Shown here: piece after piece, positions 50,448 through 59,026 of the stretch
Position numbering within the stretch: position 1 is the stretch's first letter
Layout: each line of letters opens with the position of its first letter
Assembly (NCBI RefSeq): GCF_902859825.1
Contig: NZ_CADIKB010000031.1
Coordinates: forward strand, 1-64,000
DNA: 64,000 nt
Source of the DNA: Paraburkholderia phenoliruptrix
Lineage (GTDB): Bacteria; Pseudomonadota; Gammaproteobacteria; Burkholderiales; Burkholderiaceae
Direction of reading: 5' to 3'
Position numbers and translations under genes: made by a program
The notes under the pieces: model-generated
Told to the model about the DNA's origin: nothing
Database searches by the model: none
What the model saw: the letters and a program-made list of their open reading frames with translations, nothing else

Positions 50448-50487
50448 CTTTTTATGGACGCGCGTGGCCGCACGCTCCCTCAAACCG

Positions 50488-51450
50488 CTATCGGGCGACC
50501 GTTTCGGCGCGCCCACCCCGTATCACTTCGATTGCGCCGCTCCCTGCCGTCCCCGCACGATTCACGACCCGCGTGACGGGCGGCGCGAGATGCGGCGCAA
50601 GCGGCACGCGCGGCGCGGCATTGCCGGCGCTTCCGACTCCGCCCGCACCACCCGACAGCGCGTCGAGCGAGACACCCGCCGCCGCGCGCGTCGAATCGCC
50701 GGGCGGCACGGCGCCACCCGCCGGCGTCGAGGCCTTCAGCACGCCGGGCAACGGCGCAAAGGCGCCGGCGTCGATTACTTCGGTGTCCTTGGGATTACGC
50801 AGCGCGAACACGAGTCGCCCGGAAGTCTCGGCGAGCGTCAGGCGGTCCACGTCGGCGACCGGCACGGCGAGCACCGCGGTGCGCACCATGCCGTTCGGAT
50901 CGCCCGACGTGTCGCCGGCCGCCGTCGCGTTGCCGAACGCGAGCACGCGCAGCTTCGACATCAGAAGACGCGCCTGCGTGTGCTCGATCTCACCGCCGCT
51001 GCCCAGGTTGCCGTCGCGCTTCAGGGTGAAGAACACATCGACGAAATTGCCCGGCCGCAAGCGGTTGCCGACTGCATTCGATTCCTCGACGCGCACCGCC
51101 ACCGCGCGCTCGCCCGGCTGGATCCGCTCCGCGAGTCCCGACGACAGTTGTTCTTCGAGCACCGGGGCCTCGGCGCCGATGTCGGCGGCCGGCACGCGCC
51201 CGGCGACAAGCGACGGGTCGGCGAAAGCGCCGTTCGGGTTGATCGGCAGCGGCTGTACGCGCAGCGCGTCGGCGGCGATCGGCTTGCCTGCCGGCAGCAC
51301 GCGCGTCGCGACGACCACCGGAAACACCGTTTGCCTGACGGACGCGACGGGCGCGGGCGCCGGCCGGCGCAACAGCGTCACGGCAAAGAGGCCGAGCAAC
51401 AGCGCAAGGCCGATGAGCGCGCCGGCGGCGATGCGGGTGAGCTTCAGCAT
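50488..51450 (-). CDS. rcpC: RcpC/CpaB pilus protein
   Basis: This 320-residue protein has an N-terminal membrane segment (AAGALIGLALLLGLFAVTLL). A SAF/CpaB domain follows (VFPVVVATRVLPAGKPIAADALRVQPLP; LPAADIGAEAPVLEEQL; AVAVRVEESNAVGNRLRPGNFVDVFF), with a Pro/Gly-rich C-terminus. CpaB is a periplasmic component that stabilises the secretin. The start is not certain: 51450 is the Met that opens the hydrophobic segment; 51486 is 12 codons upstream. Confidence 0.88.
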   Translation of the reverse strand: MLKLTRIAAGALIGLALLLGLFAVTLLRRPAPAPVASVRQTVFPVVVATRVLPAGKPIAADALRVQPLPINPNGAFADPSLVAGRVPAADIGAEAPVLEEQLSSGLAERIQPGERAVAVRVEESNAVGNRLRPGNFVDVFFTLKRDGNLGSGGEIEHTQARLLMSKLRVLAFGNATAAGDTSGDPNGMVRTAVLAVPVADVDRLTLAETSGRLVFALRNPKDTEVIDAGAFAPLPGVLKASTPAGGAVPPGDSTRAAAGVSLDALSGGAGGVGSAGNAAPRVPLAPHLAPPVTRVVNRAGTAGSGAIEVIRGGRAETVAR

Positions 51451-51541
51451 GACGGGCCGCCCCGCGAATCGCATGCGGCGGCGCATCCGCGAGGCGCGGG
51501 TGAAAAAGCGCCGCTTGACGGCACAAAAGCGTGTGCGTAAG

Positions 51542-52057
51542 TCACAGTATGTTCACCGGATTGAGTTGCACCGTGGCGGTACTGGTCAGGTTGTCGGGCA
51601 GCACGAGGCCGAGCAAAGGCAGGTTCGGAATCAGCGGATGCGCCGCGTAGTCATAGGTCAGGGTCACTGCAAGGCAGGTCATGGCCGGCTGATAGCTGCA
51701 CGCGGCGGGCACCGTCTGACATGCCGCGGTGCTGATCAATTGCGCGACCATGCTGGTTGCGGTGGTGCACGCGGCCGCGGCGCGCAGGTTGATCGCGGCG
51801 GTGACGTCGTTCGCTTTCTGATAGTTGAGCGCGGCGCGCGCGCCCTCCTCGCTTGCCAGCGTGAGGCTTTGCTGCGCGACGAAGATCAGACTGAAGGTCA
51901 CGATCGCATAGAACACGCAGAAGAAGAGCGGGAACACGAGCGCGAACTCGATCGCAGTGGCGCCGCGCTGAGTGCGCCGGGCGCGCCGGAAAGGCCGGCT
52001 CTGTGCGTGAGGGCTCGTGTGCGGCTTGTTGCTCGCAGGTTGCCAAGGCGTGGTCAT
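51542..52057 (-). CDS. tadE: TadE-like minor pilin
   Basis: This 171-residue protein has RGATAIEFALVFPLFFCVFY, a classic TadE start with prepilin-like processing site (A-T-A-I-E-F) and hydrophobic helix. A short cysteine-containing periplasmic part follows (five or more cysteines, for example AACTTATSM, STAACQTVPAACSYQPAMTC). The ATG at 52057 has GGAGG 7 nt upstream and overlaps the end of tadV by 4 bp. Confidence 0.88.
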   Translation of the reverse strand: MTTPWQPASNKPHTSPHAQSRPFRRARRTQRGATAIEFALVFPLFFCVFYAIVTFSLIFVAQQSLTLASEEGARAALNYQKANDVTAAINLRAAAACTTATSMVAQLISTAACQTVPAACSYQPAMTCLAVTLTYDYAAHPLIPNLPLLGLVLPDNLTSTATVQLNPVNIL

Positions 52058-52566
52058 CGGGCGCCTCCGGCAAGGATCCGCGCGGCGATCTGTACGGCCA
52101 GCCAGATCAACAACGGCACGGTGAGACACGCGGCGAACGGCGTCGCGCGCCGGCCGGCAAGTTCGAAAGTCGGCGCCCGGCGTGCAAGCAAGGCGCCCAC
52201 GCGCGTGCGCGTCGCGACGAGCACGCACAGCGCATGCAGCCCCGCGACGACGCTTGCCACCGCCCACAACCCGATCAGCGCGTGCATGCCGCACCACGCG
52301 CCGAGCACCGCGAATACCTTGACGTCCGCAGCACCCATCACGCCGAAGGCGAAGAACGGCAGCAGCGCGACAAGGCCGACGGCTGCGCCGGCGGCCGCCT
52401 GAGCCGCGGATAAGCCGAATGGACCCATGTCTAATAAGGCACACAAAAACGCCGCTATCAAACCCGTAATGACAAGTGCATTGGAAATACGCCGGCTGCG
52501 GTAATCGCTAATAGCGACACACGCACACCAGAGCATGAATAAAAGAAGTACGGTGGATACTTGCAT
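52054..52566 (-). CDS. tadV: TadV prepilin peptidase (A24 family) with altered GxGD motif
   Basis: This 170-residue membrane protease has about five hydrophobic helices. The two catalytic aspartates are D21 (ISDYRSRRISN) and D81. The canonical GxGD sequence around the second is GAAD here (G78-A79-A80-D81). TadV matures the Flp pilin and the TadE/TadF pseudopilins at the inner membrane. It follows flp by 146 bp, with a stem-loop between them, and overlaps tadE by 4 bp. Confidence 0.88.
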   Translation of the reverse strand: MQVSTVLLLFMLWCACVAISDYRSRRISNALVITGLIAAFLCALLDMGPFGLSAAQAAAGAAVGLVALLPFFAFGVMGAADVKVFAVLGAWCGMHALIGLWAVASVVAGLHALCVLVATRTRVGALLARRAPTFELAGRRATPFAACLTVPLLIWLAVQIAARILAGGAR

Positions 52567-52591
52567 ATTGGACTCGACAGGCGCGTAAATT

Positions 52592-52619
52592 CACCCGGAC
52601 CGCAATCGCAATCCGGGTG
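52592..52619 (-). terminator. Intercistronic stem-loop between flp and tadV
   Basis: CACCCGGA (52592-52599) pairs with TCCGGGTG (52612-52619) around a 12-nt loop that holds two copies of CGCAAT-type sequence. The minus-strand tail is AATTTACG, which is U-poor. It is more likely a partial terminator or a stability element that lets flp be made in excess over the rest of the operon. Confidence 0.5.
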
Positions 52620-52712
52620 CGCCTATCAGGCAAAGGTCTCGACAGCAAATAAAACCGTAAGCCGGCAGATTAACAGCGCCTTACGCCTTACTCACCCAGA
52701 CCCGCACCACTT

Positions 52713-52886
52713 CTATTTAATGGCAGGCAGAAGCGCAGCGACCGTCTGGAATGCGGTATTGAGCTGCGTACCGAGACCCTGCACGGTCGAGCCGATAACG
52801 ACAACGATCAGGCCCGCGATCAGGCCATATTCGAGCGCTGTCACGCCCCGGTTATCTCTCAGGAAGCTTGCGGCGAACTTTTTCAT
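52713..52886 (-). CDS. flp: Flp major pilin
   Basis: This 57-residue pilin reads MKKFAASFLRDNRG and then VTALEYGLIAGLIVVVIGS. The cleavage site is Gly followed by Val, with Glu at +5 and Tyr at +6 of the mature protein, as in all Flp pilins. The rest of the helix and a short C-terminus follow (NTAFQTVAALLPAIK). An AGGGTAGGA ribosome site lies directly upstream. It is the first gene of the leftward tad operon. Confidence 0.95.
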   Translation of the reverse strand: MKKFAASFLRDNRGVTALEYGLIAGLIVVVIGSTVQGLGTQLNTAFQTVAALLPAIK

Positions 52887-53538
52887 TCCTACCCTCGATC
52901 TTTGATTTATTCGTCTTTCTATATATGCCGCCCCGGCGGCGACGTGCTGCGCGCGGCACCGCTGGTCTCCTTGCCGGTGCGGCCTGCTGCGTCGCAATGG
53001 CCTTCGGATTGCGGCCGGCCTCGCTAAAACGGATGCGTATGAGCTGTCTGTTCGATAACCCACCTCCTCGTGAATCCGCGCGACTTTCGCGTTTTATAGC
53101 CGAACAATCTTATTTAAGCAATTGTCCTTTGCCCGCGGACATGCCTGCCCGTCTGTTTGTTCTCATGCACATAGGTTAACGGTTGTTCGTGCGTTGCAGC
53201 ACATAGTATTAACCATAACTTTGAATCGTTGCACTAATTATTTGTTTGAACCCGACGTTTCAAGCGGTGCCCCGCTCCGCGCGCGCTCGCGTTACGGCGA
53301 AACCCGTAACGGCGAGCAAGGGCCGTTACGTTACGCAGCCTGCGCCGATACGCCGCCGCGCATTTCTTTCGACCGGTTTCTGATTTAGCGTCTACTCCAT
53401 CAAATTCAGCAACGCCTTATTCGATAAGGTCTTGCGGCACACATTCGAAAATCGTCGCTATTGCTCAGTCGAAATGGCATGGGTCCTGCAGAGATAGTCC
53501 GCAGCAGCACCACACAACACATGCGATGCGAGGGCGAC
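52887..53538. other. Long AT-richer divergent intergenic region between flp and the lipoprotein gene
   Basis: No gene is supported in this 650-bp spacer; small ORFs there have no ribosome sites or family signature. It is distinctly A+T-richer (for example 53100-53260) than the surroundings and should contain the flp promoter and that of the rightward lipoprotein gene. A sigma-54-like sequence is noted separately at 53475-53490. Confidence 0.6.
53475..53490 (+). promoter_or_regulatory. Candidate sigma-54 promoter for the lipoprotein gene
   Basis: TGGCATG-GGTC-CTGCA matches the sigma-54 consensus (TGGCACG-N4-TTGCA) with the invariant GG and GC elements in correct spacing. It lies 49 bp upstream of the ATG at 53539. 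A sigma-54 activator gene ends the adjacent tad operon. Confidence 0.5.
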
Positions 53539-55101
53539 ATGCACATTCAAACGACCGACACCACGAGCACCACCCACACCACACACAACGGGAAGACGGC
53601 CAGCCTCACGTTGCGCACCACGCTGATCGCCGCGGGCGTGGCAGCGCTGCTTTCCCTCGGCGCCTGCGGAGGCTCGGGAAGTCTCAGCTCGGGCACCGGC
53701 AGCAAAGGCAGCGGCTCGGCAGGCGGCACGCTGTCGACGGCAAGCGGCAGCGGCTCAATGGGCTCGGCCGGCTCCGGCAGCAAGTCGAATACGGACACCA
53801 CCAACACGAACACCAATCCGGATACGCACACGGACCCCGGCAGCGACCCGACCACGACTCCGGTCGCGAATGCGGTCGGCACGGTCGCGGGCAATACGGG
53901 CGGCGTGATCGGCGACGTCGGCTCGACGGTCTCGAGCGTCGGCACCACGATCGGCTCGCCGACGCTGCCGGGCGTGAGCCCGCAGACCACCCAGGCTGCG
54001 GGCGGTGTCGTGCAGCAAGTCGGCGCGGCGGTGTCGACGCTCGGCAGCGGCGTCACGCAGGGCCTCGGCCAGCTCGGCACGGGCGGCAATCCCGTCGGAA
54101 CGACTGTGTCGAGCCTTGGCGGCGTCGTCGGGCATGTGGGCGGCGCGGTCGCGGATACGGGCAGCCTCGTGACGAGCCTCGGCAGCGGGCCGCTCGCCCC
54201 GTTGTCCGCGATCACGACGCCGCTCGGCGGCACCGTCACCACGGTCGGCGGCGTACTTTCCAACGGCGGCAGCATACTCGGCACGGCGCTTTCGACAGGC
54301 CCGGTTCAGCAGGTCACGCAGACACTGAGCACCGCGATCACGCCGATCACGTCGATGGTCGCATCGACCACGCAGACGGTCGGCGGCACAACAGGCCTCG
54401 GTGCGCCGGTCAACACGCTGCTGTCGACGCTCGGCGGCGGACTCGCGCAAGCCGGCACGCTGCTGGCTGCGACGGGCGGCAATCCTGTCACCACCGCACT
54501 CGGCCGCACCGTGACGGACACGGGCACGACGCTCGCCTCGGCTGGCGGGCTGGTGACGGGCGGCACCGGCGGCAATCCGCTCGCGCCGCTGGCGAGCGCG
54601 TTAGGCGGGCTGACGGGCGGCACGGGCAGTGGGCCGCTCGCGCCGGTGACGAGCGCGTTAGGCGGACTCGCGGGCGGCACGGGCAGTGGACCGCTCGCGC
54701 CGGTGACCGGCGTGCTGAGCGGCCTTAACGGCGGCACGGGCAGCGGGCCGCTCGCACCAGTGACGGCTGCGTTGGGCGGGCTGACGGGCGGTACCAGCGG
54801 CGGCTCCCTCGCCCCCGTCACCGGCGTGCTGTCGAGCGTGACGAGCGGACTCAGCGGCGCGGCGGGCGGCAGCAGCGGCCCGCTTGCGCCCGTCACGGGC
54901 TTGCTGTCGACGGTCACGGGCGCAATCGGCAGCGTGACGACGCCGACGGCCGCGCCAACCTCGGGCACCTCGGGCACCACCGGCGCCGCGCCGACCGGCG
55001 TGTCCCTCACAGGCAGCTCGGGCAACGCCACCACCAGCAATCCGCTCGCGCCTGTGACCTCGCTGGTCGGCGGCCTGCTCGGCGGATTGTCGAAGAAGTA
55101 A
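53539..55101 (+). CDS. Repeat-rich collagen-like lipoprotein 1
   Basis: This 520-residue protein has a His/Thr-rich start, a hydrophobic signal and a lipobox (LLSLGACGGSGS). The mature protein is extremely Gly/Thr/Val/Ser/Leu-rich. A central conserved core (QQVTQTLSTAITPITSMVA; TQTVGGTTGLGAPV) is shared with the downstream paralogue. The region around residues 350-430 has 19-residue tandem repeats with GGTGSGPLAPVT. Such proteins are annotated as collagen-like repeat proteins in Burkholderia. An ATG at 53521 is an alternative start. The role is probably at the cell surface. Confidence 0.78.
   Translation: MHIQTTDTTSTTHTTHNGKTASLTLRTTLIAAGVAALLSLGACGGSGSLSSGTGSKGSGSAGGTLSTASGSGSMGSAGSGSKSNTDTTNTNTNPDTHTDPGSDPTTTPVANAVGTVAGNTGGVIGDVGSTVSSVGTTIGSPTLPGVSPQTTQAAGGVVQQVGAAVSTLGSGVTQGLGQLGTGGNPVGTTVSSLGGVVGHVGGAVADTGSLVTSLGSGPLAPLSAITTPLGGTVTTVGGVLSNGGSILGTALSTGPVQQVTQTLSTAITPITSMVASTTQTVGGTTGLGAPVNTLLSTLGGGLAQAGTLLAATGGNPVTTALGRTVTDTGTTLASAGGLVTGGTGGNPLAPLASALGGLTGGTGSGPLAPVTSALGGLAGGTGSGPLAPVTGVLSGLNGGTGSGPLAPVTAALGGLTGGTSGGSLAPVTGVLSSVTSGLSGAAGGSSGPLAPVTGLLSTVTGAIGSVTTPTAAPTSGTSGTTGAAPTGVSLTGSSGNATTSNPLAPVTSLVGGLLGGLSKK
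54595..54822 (+). repeat. Four 57-bp tandem coding repeats
   Basis: Units of 57 bp encode 19-residue blocks ending in GPLAPVT or SLAPVT: two near-identical copies (54595-54708) and two diverged copies (54709-54822). The near identity of the first two suggests recent duplication or recombination and possible length variation among strains. Confidence 0.8.
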
Positions 55102-55287
55102 GCGCAACCGCGCGCGCCCCAGCGAACGCAAACGGAGCACGCGTCGTGACCCGATTCACGCGAGCCACGCAGATTCACGCGATGCCCCCCGCGACTGACA
55201 AACATCCGCGCAGGCCCGCCAGGCGACGCCCGCTGCAAGGTTCAAGGGCGGCCTTCAGGCCGGCTTCGAATGCGCGTTTCTTACGAC

Positions 55288-55311
55288 TTTGAATACGGAT
55301 TTGAATACGGC
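55288..55311. repeat. Direct repeat of TTTGAATACGG upstream of lipoprotein 2
   Basis: Two adjacent units, TTTGAATACGGA (55288-55299) and TTTGAATACGGC (55300-55311), lie about 76 bp upstream of the second lipoprotein gene. They may be paired binding sites one helical turn apart. Confidence 0.6.
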
Positions 55312-55386
55312 GCGCCGCCCCGCATGGAAAAGGCGGCGCTCTCCACCACAGCAAACACGATTGCCGGAAGGCATTGAGGAGCCCAC

Positions 55387-56763
55387 ATGTCCACACCCCG
55401 CCTGCTTGACCGCCATCCCGCCGCAACAGCCTTCATGTCGCTGCGCACGCCGCTGATCGCCGTCGCCGTCGCGGGCCTCGTCGCCGCGTGCGGCGGCAGC
55501 ACCGTCAACTCCCCGCCGACATCGAGCACCGGTAGCGGCAGCGGCTCCGGATCGACCGGCAGCGGCGGCACCACGACGACCACGACAGGCAGCTCGGGCG
55601 CCGTGACCGGCGCCGCGAAGACCACCGGCGACCTCGGCTCGGTGATCGCCGCGCAGACGATTCCCGGCTTGAGCCCGCAGGTTACGCAAGGTCTCGGCAA
55701 CGCCGTATCGGGCACCAGCAGCACGCTGAACTCGGTCGCCAATGCGCTCAGCAGCGGCCTCGGCCAGATCGGTACGACGCCGAATCCTGTCGGCACCACG
55801 GTCGCGGGACTCGGCTCGGTGGTCAGCTCGACGAGCGGCGTCGTACAAGGGTTCAGCACGGCCGTCGACGGCCTCGGCAGCGGCAATCTCGCGCCGCTGT
55901 CGCCGGTGACGACGCCGTTGGCCGGCGCGCTGTCGACCACCGCGTCCGCGCTCAACGCGGGCGGCGCGACGCTCGGCAACACACTTGGCTCCGCGCCGGT
56001 TCAACAGATCACGCAGCCGCTCAGCACCGCGATCACGCCGCTCGTGACGACTGCGGGTCTCGTCACCCAGGCGGTCGGCACGCAGACCGGCCTTGGCGCA
56101 CCCGTCGGCGGGCTGCTCGCTCAGGTCGGCGGCGCGTTGAGTTCGGCGGGGACGCAGGTGGGCTCAGCGAGCGGCAATCCGGTAGGCGCCGATGCCGGCG
56201 CGCTCGTCGCTTCGCTCGGCAACACGGTGACGAACGCGGGCGGCCTCGTCAATCCAAACGGCCCGAACGGCGTGCTGCCGATTCCAGGACTGATCACAAG
56301 CCTCGTCGGCAGTACGACCTTCAGCGTGGCCAACGGTGCGCCGTCGAACAGCAACCCGCTCGGCCCGCTGCAAAGCACGCTCACCAGTGTCGGCCTCGGC
56401 GGCGATCCGCTGGGCTCGATCTCGACGCTGCTCGGCGGCACCCCGCTCGCCGCTGTCGGCTCGGGGCTAAGCAGCGCACCGCTCGGCTCGCTCATGTCGG
56501 CGGCCGGCGGTTCGGGCGGCGCAGCCGGGCCGCTTTCGCCGCTGCAATCGCTGACCGGCGCGCTGGCGGGCGCGGCGGGCGGTGCCGGCGGCTCGGGCGG
56601 CAGCGCACAGGCGCTCGCGCCAGTTACCGCGCTCGTCGGGCAACTGACGGGCACATTGAGCGGCGCCGCCGGCTCCGCTTCCTCGAGCGGTTCGACGAGC
56701 AGCAATCCGGCGAGCGGACTGACCACGTTGCTCGGCGGCCTTGTGCCGGCAAACCGTAAGTAG
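55387..56763 (+). CDS. Repeat-rich collagen-like lipoprotein 2
   Basis: This 458-residue paralogue of the preceding gene has a signal peptide with lipobox (AGLVAACGGSTV), a Ser/Gly/Thr-rich linker and the shared core (QQITQPLSTAITPLVTTAG; GTQTGLGAPVGGLL). It then has Gly/Ala/Ser-rich repeats and the same ending with GGLL/GGLV. Identity with lipoprotein 1 is spread over the whole mature part, so they arose by duplication. Ends in GLVPANRK. The GAGGAGCCCAC ribosome site precedes the ATG. Confidence 0.78.
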   Translation: MSTPRLLDRHPAATAFMSLRTPLIAVAVAGLVAACGGSTVNSPPTSSTGSGSGSGSTGSGGTTTTTTGSSGAVTGAAKTTGDLGSVIAAQTIPGLSPQVTQGLGNAVSGTSSTLNSVANALSSGLGQIGTTPNPVGTTVAGLGSVVSSTSGVVQGFSTAVDGLGSGNLAPLSPVTTPLAGALSTTASALNAGGATLGNTLGSAPVQQITQPLSTAITPLVTTAGLVTQAVGTQTGLGAPVGGLLAQVGGALSSAGTQVGSASGNPVGADAGALVASLGNTVTNAGGLVNPNGPNGVLPIPGLITSLVGSTTFSVANGAPSNSNPLGPLQSTLTSVGLGGDPLGSISTLLGGTPLAAVGSGLSSAPLGSLMSAAGGSGGAAGPLSPLQSLTGALAGAAGGAGGSGGSAQALAPVTALVGQLTGTLSGAAGSASSSGSTSSNPASGLTTLLGGLVPANRK

Positions 56764-57006
56764 TCTTAATAAATGGTATCGATGCGGCGCGCATCGCACC
56801 TGGCGGCAACGATTCACTGCGCGCAGGCGATGCCATGCGCGCCGCGCGCTTGCCCGCTGCATTCAAGCTTCACGCAGGACATGACGTAATACATGACGGG
56901 ACGGCACCCTCCGTCCGGCCATACATAAGCGGGCGCCGTCGGCGGCAAGGCCATGCCGCGTCACGACAGGCGCACGTAAAACAAGACGGCATACGAGGAT
57001 AATCCG

Positions 57007-58773
57007 ATGAAACTCGGGTACGGCAGCACATGGACCTTCGTGCTTGCGGCGTTCGTCGCGAGCGCAATAGAAGCGCCGGCGCACGCGCAATCGCGCCCGC
57101 CGGCAGTGGCCGGCGGCAATCCGTTGAGCGGGAACCCGTTGAGCGGGAACCCGTTGAGCGGCAATCCTCTCGGCGGCACACCGCTCGACTCGCTGCCGCA
57201 AATCAAGGCGCCCGACAAAGGCCCGAATGTGACAGTGCAGGTCGCGCCGCAAGCGCCTCAACTCCAGGAACTGCTGGCGCGTCATCTGACGCCGTCGCGC
57301 GTGCAGGTCGAAGGCGTCAAGTCCCTTCCCTTCGACGAAGTCGCCCAGCGCTTCACGCCGCTCGTCGGCAAGGACACGACCATCGGCGATCTGATCGAGG
57401 TCGCCAACGGCGTCACGAAGCTCTACCAGGAGCGCGGCTTCGCGCTGTCGTTTGCGTTCATTCCGGCGCAGACATTCGACGGCGGCGTCGTGCGCGTCAC
57501 CGTGGTGGAAGGCTACGTGTCCGCCGTCAAGGTGACCGGCAAGGCCGGCGCGGCGGAGGACAAGATTCGCGCGATCGCCGATCACATCACAGCAGACCGG
57601 CCGCTGCGGCGCGCGACCTTCGAGCGCTACATCAACGTGCTGGGCCTCTTGCCCGGCGTGAAAGTCGCCGCGAATGTGCCGCCGCCGCAAAACACGGACG
57701 GCGCGACCACGCTCGAACTCAACGTCGAACGCAAACCCTTCGATGTCAGCACGGGCATCGACTTCAACCATCCCGGCGTGCAAGGCCTGCTGACGGCGAC
57801 CGAGAATGGCCTGACCGCGCTCGGCGAGCAACTGAGCATCTCGGCGCTGCTGCCGAAAGGCCGCGACAACGTCACCTATCTCGCCGCGCATGCCACCGTG
57901 CCGATCGGCAGCAACGGTCTCATTTCGAAGCTCGACGCGTCGCACTATCGCGGCAATCCGGTCAACAATCCCGGCTTGCCGTCCTATGTCGAGCGCACGG
58001 TGATCAACGACAAAATCGGCGGCTCGCTGGCCTATCCGATTCTCTTGAGCAATACGCAAAGCGTGATCGGTACGGCGTCTGTCTATGCATCGCACGACGA
58101 AGACCGCTATCACAATCAGCCAACCGGCGCGCAGATCGGGCTGCGCTCGCAGGTGCGCGTGATGCAATTGCAGGCGGACTACACCAGCGTGCAAACCGGC
58201 CAGGTGCGTCGCGCGAGCCTGCACGTGGCCAAGGCGTTCGACATTCTCGGCGCGTCGAAATCGGGCGATTCGAACGTGCCTGGCGCGAGCGTCAATAATC
58301 CCGCTTCGATCAACTTCGTGCGCACGGGGGCCAGCTTTTCGCAAACCAACGAGTGGCCGTTCAAGATCGGTACGGCTATTTCGCTGACGGGGCAATACAG
58401 CCCGGTTTCGCTGCCGACCTCCGAGCAGATCGCCTTCGGCGCGCAGCGTTTCGCACAAGGGTACCAACCGGGCGAAGCGTCCGGCGATTCGGGCTGGGGC
58501 GCGATGTTCGAGATCAACCGCGTGTTCACGCCCGGCTTCACGTACTTGCGCACGTTCACGCCTTACATTTCCTTCGATATGGCGCGCGTCTATCTGCATG
58601 CGGGCACGCCGTCGCCGTCGCGGCTTGCGTCGATTGCGTTCGGCTTTCGCATCAGCGACGCGAAGTATTACAGCCTGGATCTGTCCGTGGCGAAGGCCGT
58701 CGGCGATGCCCCGGTGGAGAGCGCGTCGCGCAGCCCGCGGATCAATGCGACGTTCTCCTATCAGTTGAACTGA
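57007..58773 (+). CDS. TpsB-type outer-membrane transporter (ShlB/FhaC/HecB family)
   Basis: This 588-residue protein has a signal peptide (LAAFVASAIEAPAHAQ) and four 5-residue NPLSG-like repeats (residues 38-57). A POTRA domain follows (VQVEGVKSLPFDEVAQRFTPLVGKD; LYQERGFALSFAFIP; VRVTVVEGYVSAVKVTG), then a 16-strand ShlB-like barrel. The conserved L6 loop reads AQGYQPGEASGDSG (483-496), where most TpsB proteins have VRGF/Y, so the usual Arg is Gln484. No exported TpsA with a TPS domain is adjacent. The upstream lipoproteins are the only candidate cargo, which is inference. Confidence 0.85.
   Translation: MKLGYGSTWTFVLAAFVASAIEAPAHAQSRPPAVAGGNPLSGNPLSGNPLSGNPLGGTPLDSLPQIKAPDKGPNVTVQVAPQAPQLQELLARHLTPSRVQVEGVKSLPFDEVAQRFTPLVGKDTTIGDLIEVANGVTKLYQERGFALSFAFIPAQTFDGGVVRVTVVEGYVSAVKVTGKAGAAEDKIRAIADHITADRPLRRATFERYINVLGLLPGVKVAANVPPPQNTDGATTLELNVERKPFDVSTGIDFNHPGVQGLLTATENGLTALGEQLSISALLPKGRDNVTYLAAHATVPIGSNGLISKLDASHYRGNPVNNPGLPSYVERTVINDKIGGSLAYPILLSNTQSVIGTASVYASHDEDRYHNQPTGAQIGLRSQVRVMQLQADYTSVQTGQVRRASLHVAKAFDILGASKSGDSNVPGASVNNPASINFVRTGASFSQTNEWPFKIGTAISLTGQYSPVSLPTSEQIAFGAQRFAQGYQPGEASGDSGWGAMFEINRVFTPGFTYLRTFTPYISFDMARVYLHAGTPSPSRLASIAFGFRISDAKYYSLDLSVAKAVGDAPVESASRSPRINATFSYQLN
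57118..57177 (+). repeat. Four 15-bp coding repeats (NPLSG)
   Basis: Four units of AACCCGTTGAGCGGG-type sequence encode NPLSG three times and NPLGG once at the N-terminus of the mature TpsB protein. The repeat lies in a linker before the POTRA domain and may vary in number between strains. Confidence 0.85.
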
Positions 58774-59026
58774 ACGAGGTGAGCGGGAAGTGCCGCCACC
58801 CGATTAGAGGTTCCACTATCAAACGGCGGGCGCATTTTTTCGCGCACTTCACGTATTCTGCATCGATCACATGAAGCGGCCGTGCGAGAGCCGCGAACCG
58901 GACCCCGTGTGCGGCGCGCAAGGAGAACCCCAAGGCATCACGCGGCAACGCAAGGCAAACGCCTGACGCGCTGCCAATAACGCTGCGCGACCATGATCGC
59001 GCTGTCTTTTATCAAGGAGGAAGACA

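Noticed and set aside
52995..53012. A sigma-54-like GG-N10-GC sequence upstream of flp on the minus strand
   Set aside because: Only the GG and GC dinucleotides and a few flanking bases match; it is too weak to call in GC-rich DNA.
54306..55238. A long open frame (310 codons) on the minus strand inside lipoprotein 1, and other long opposite-strand frames in most genes
   Set aside because: High-GC codon bias leaves opposite frames open. These have no family signature or ribosome site and overlap well-supported genes.
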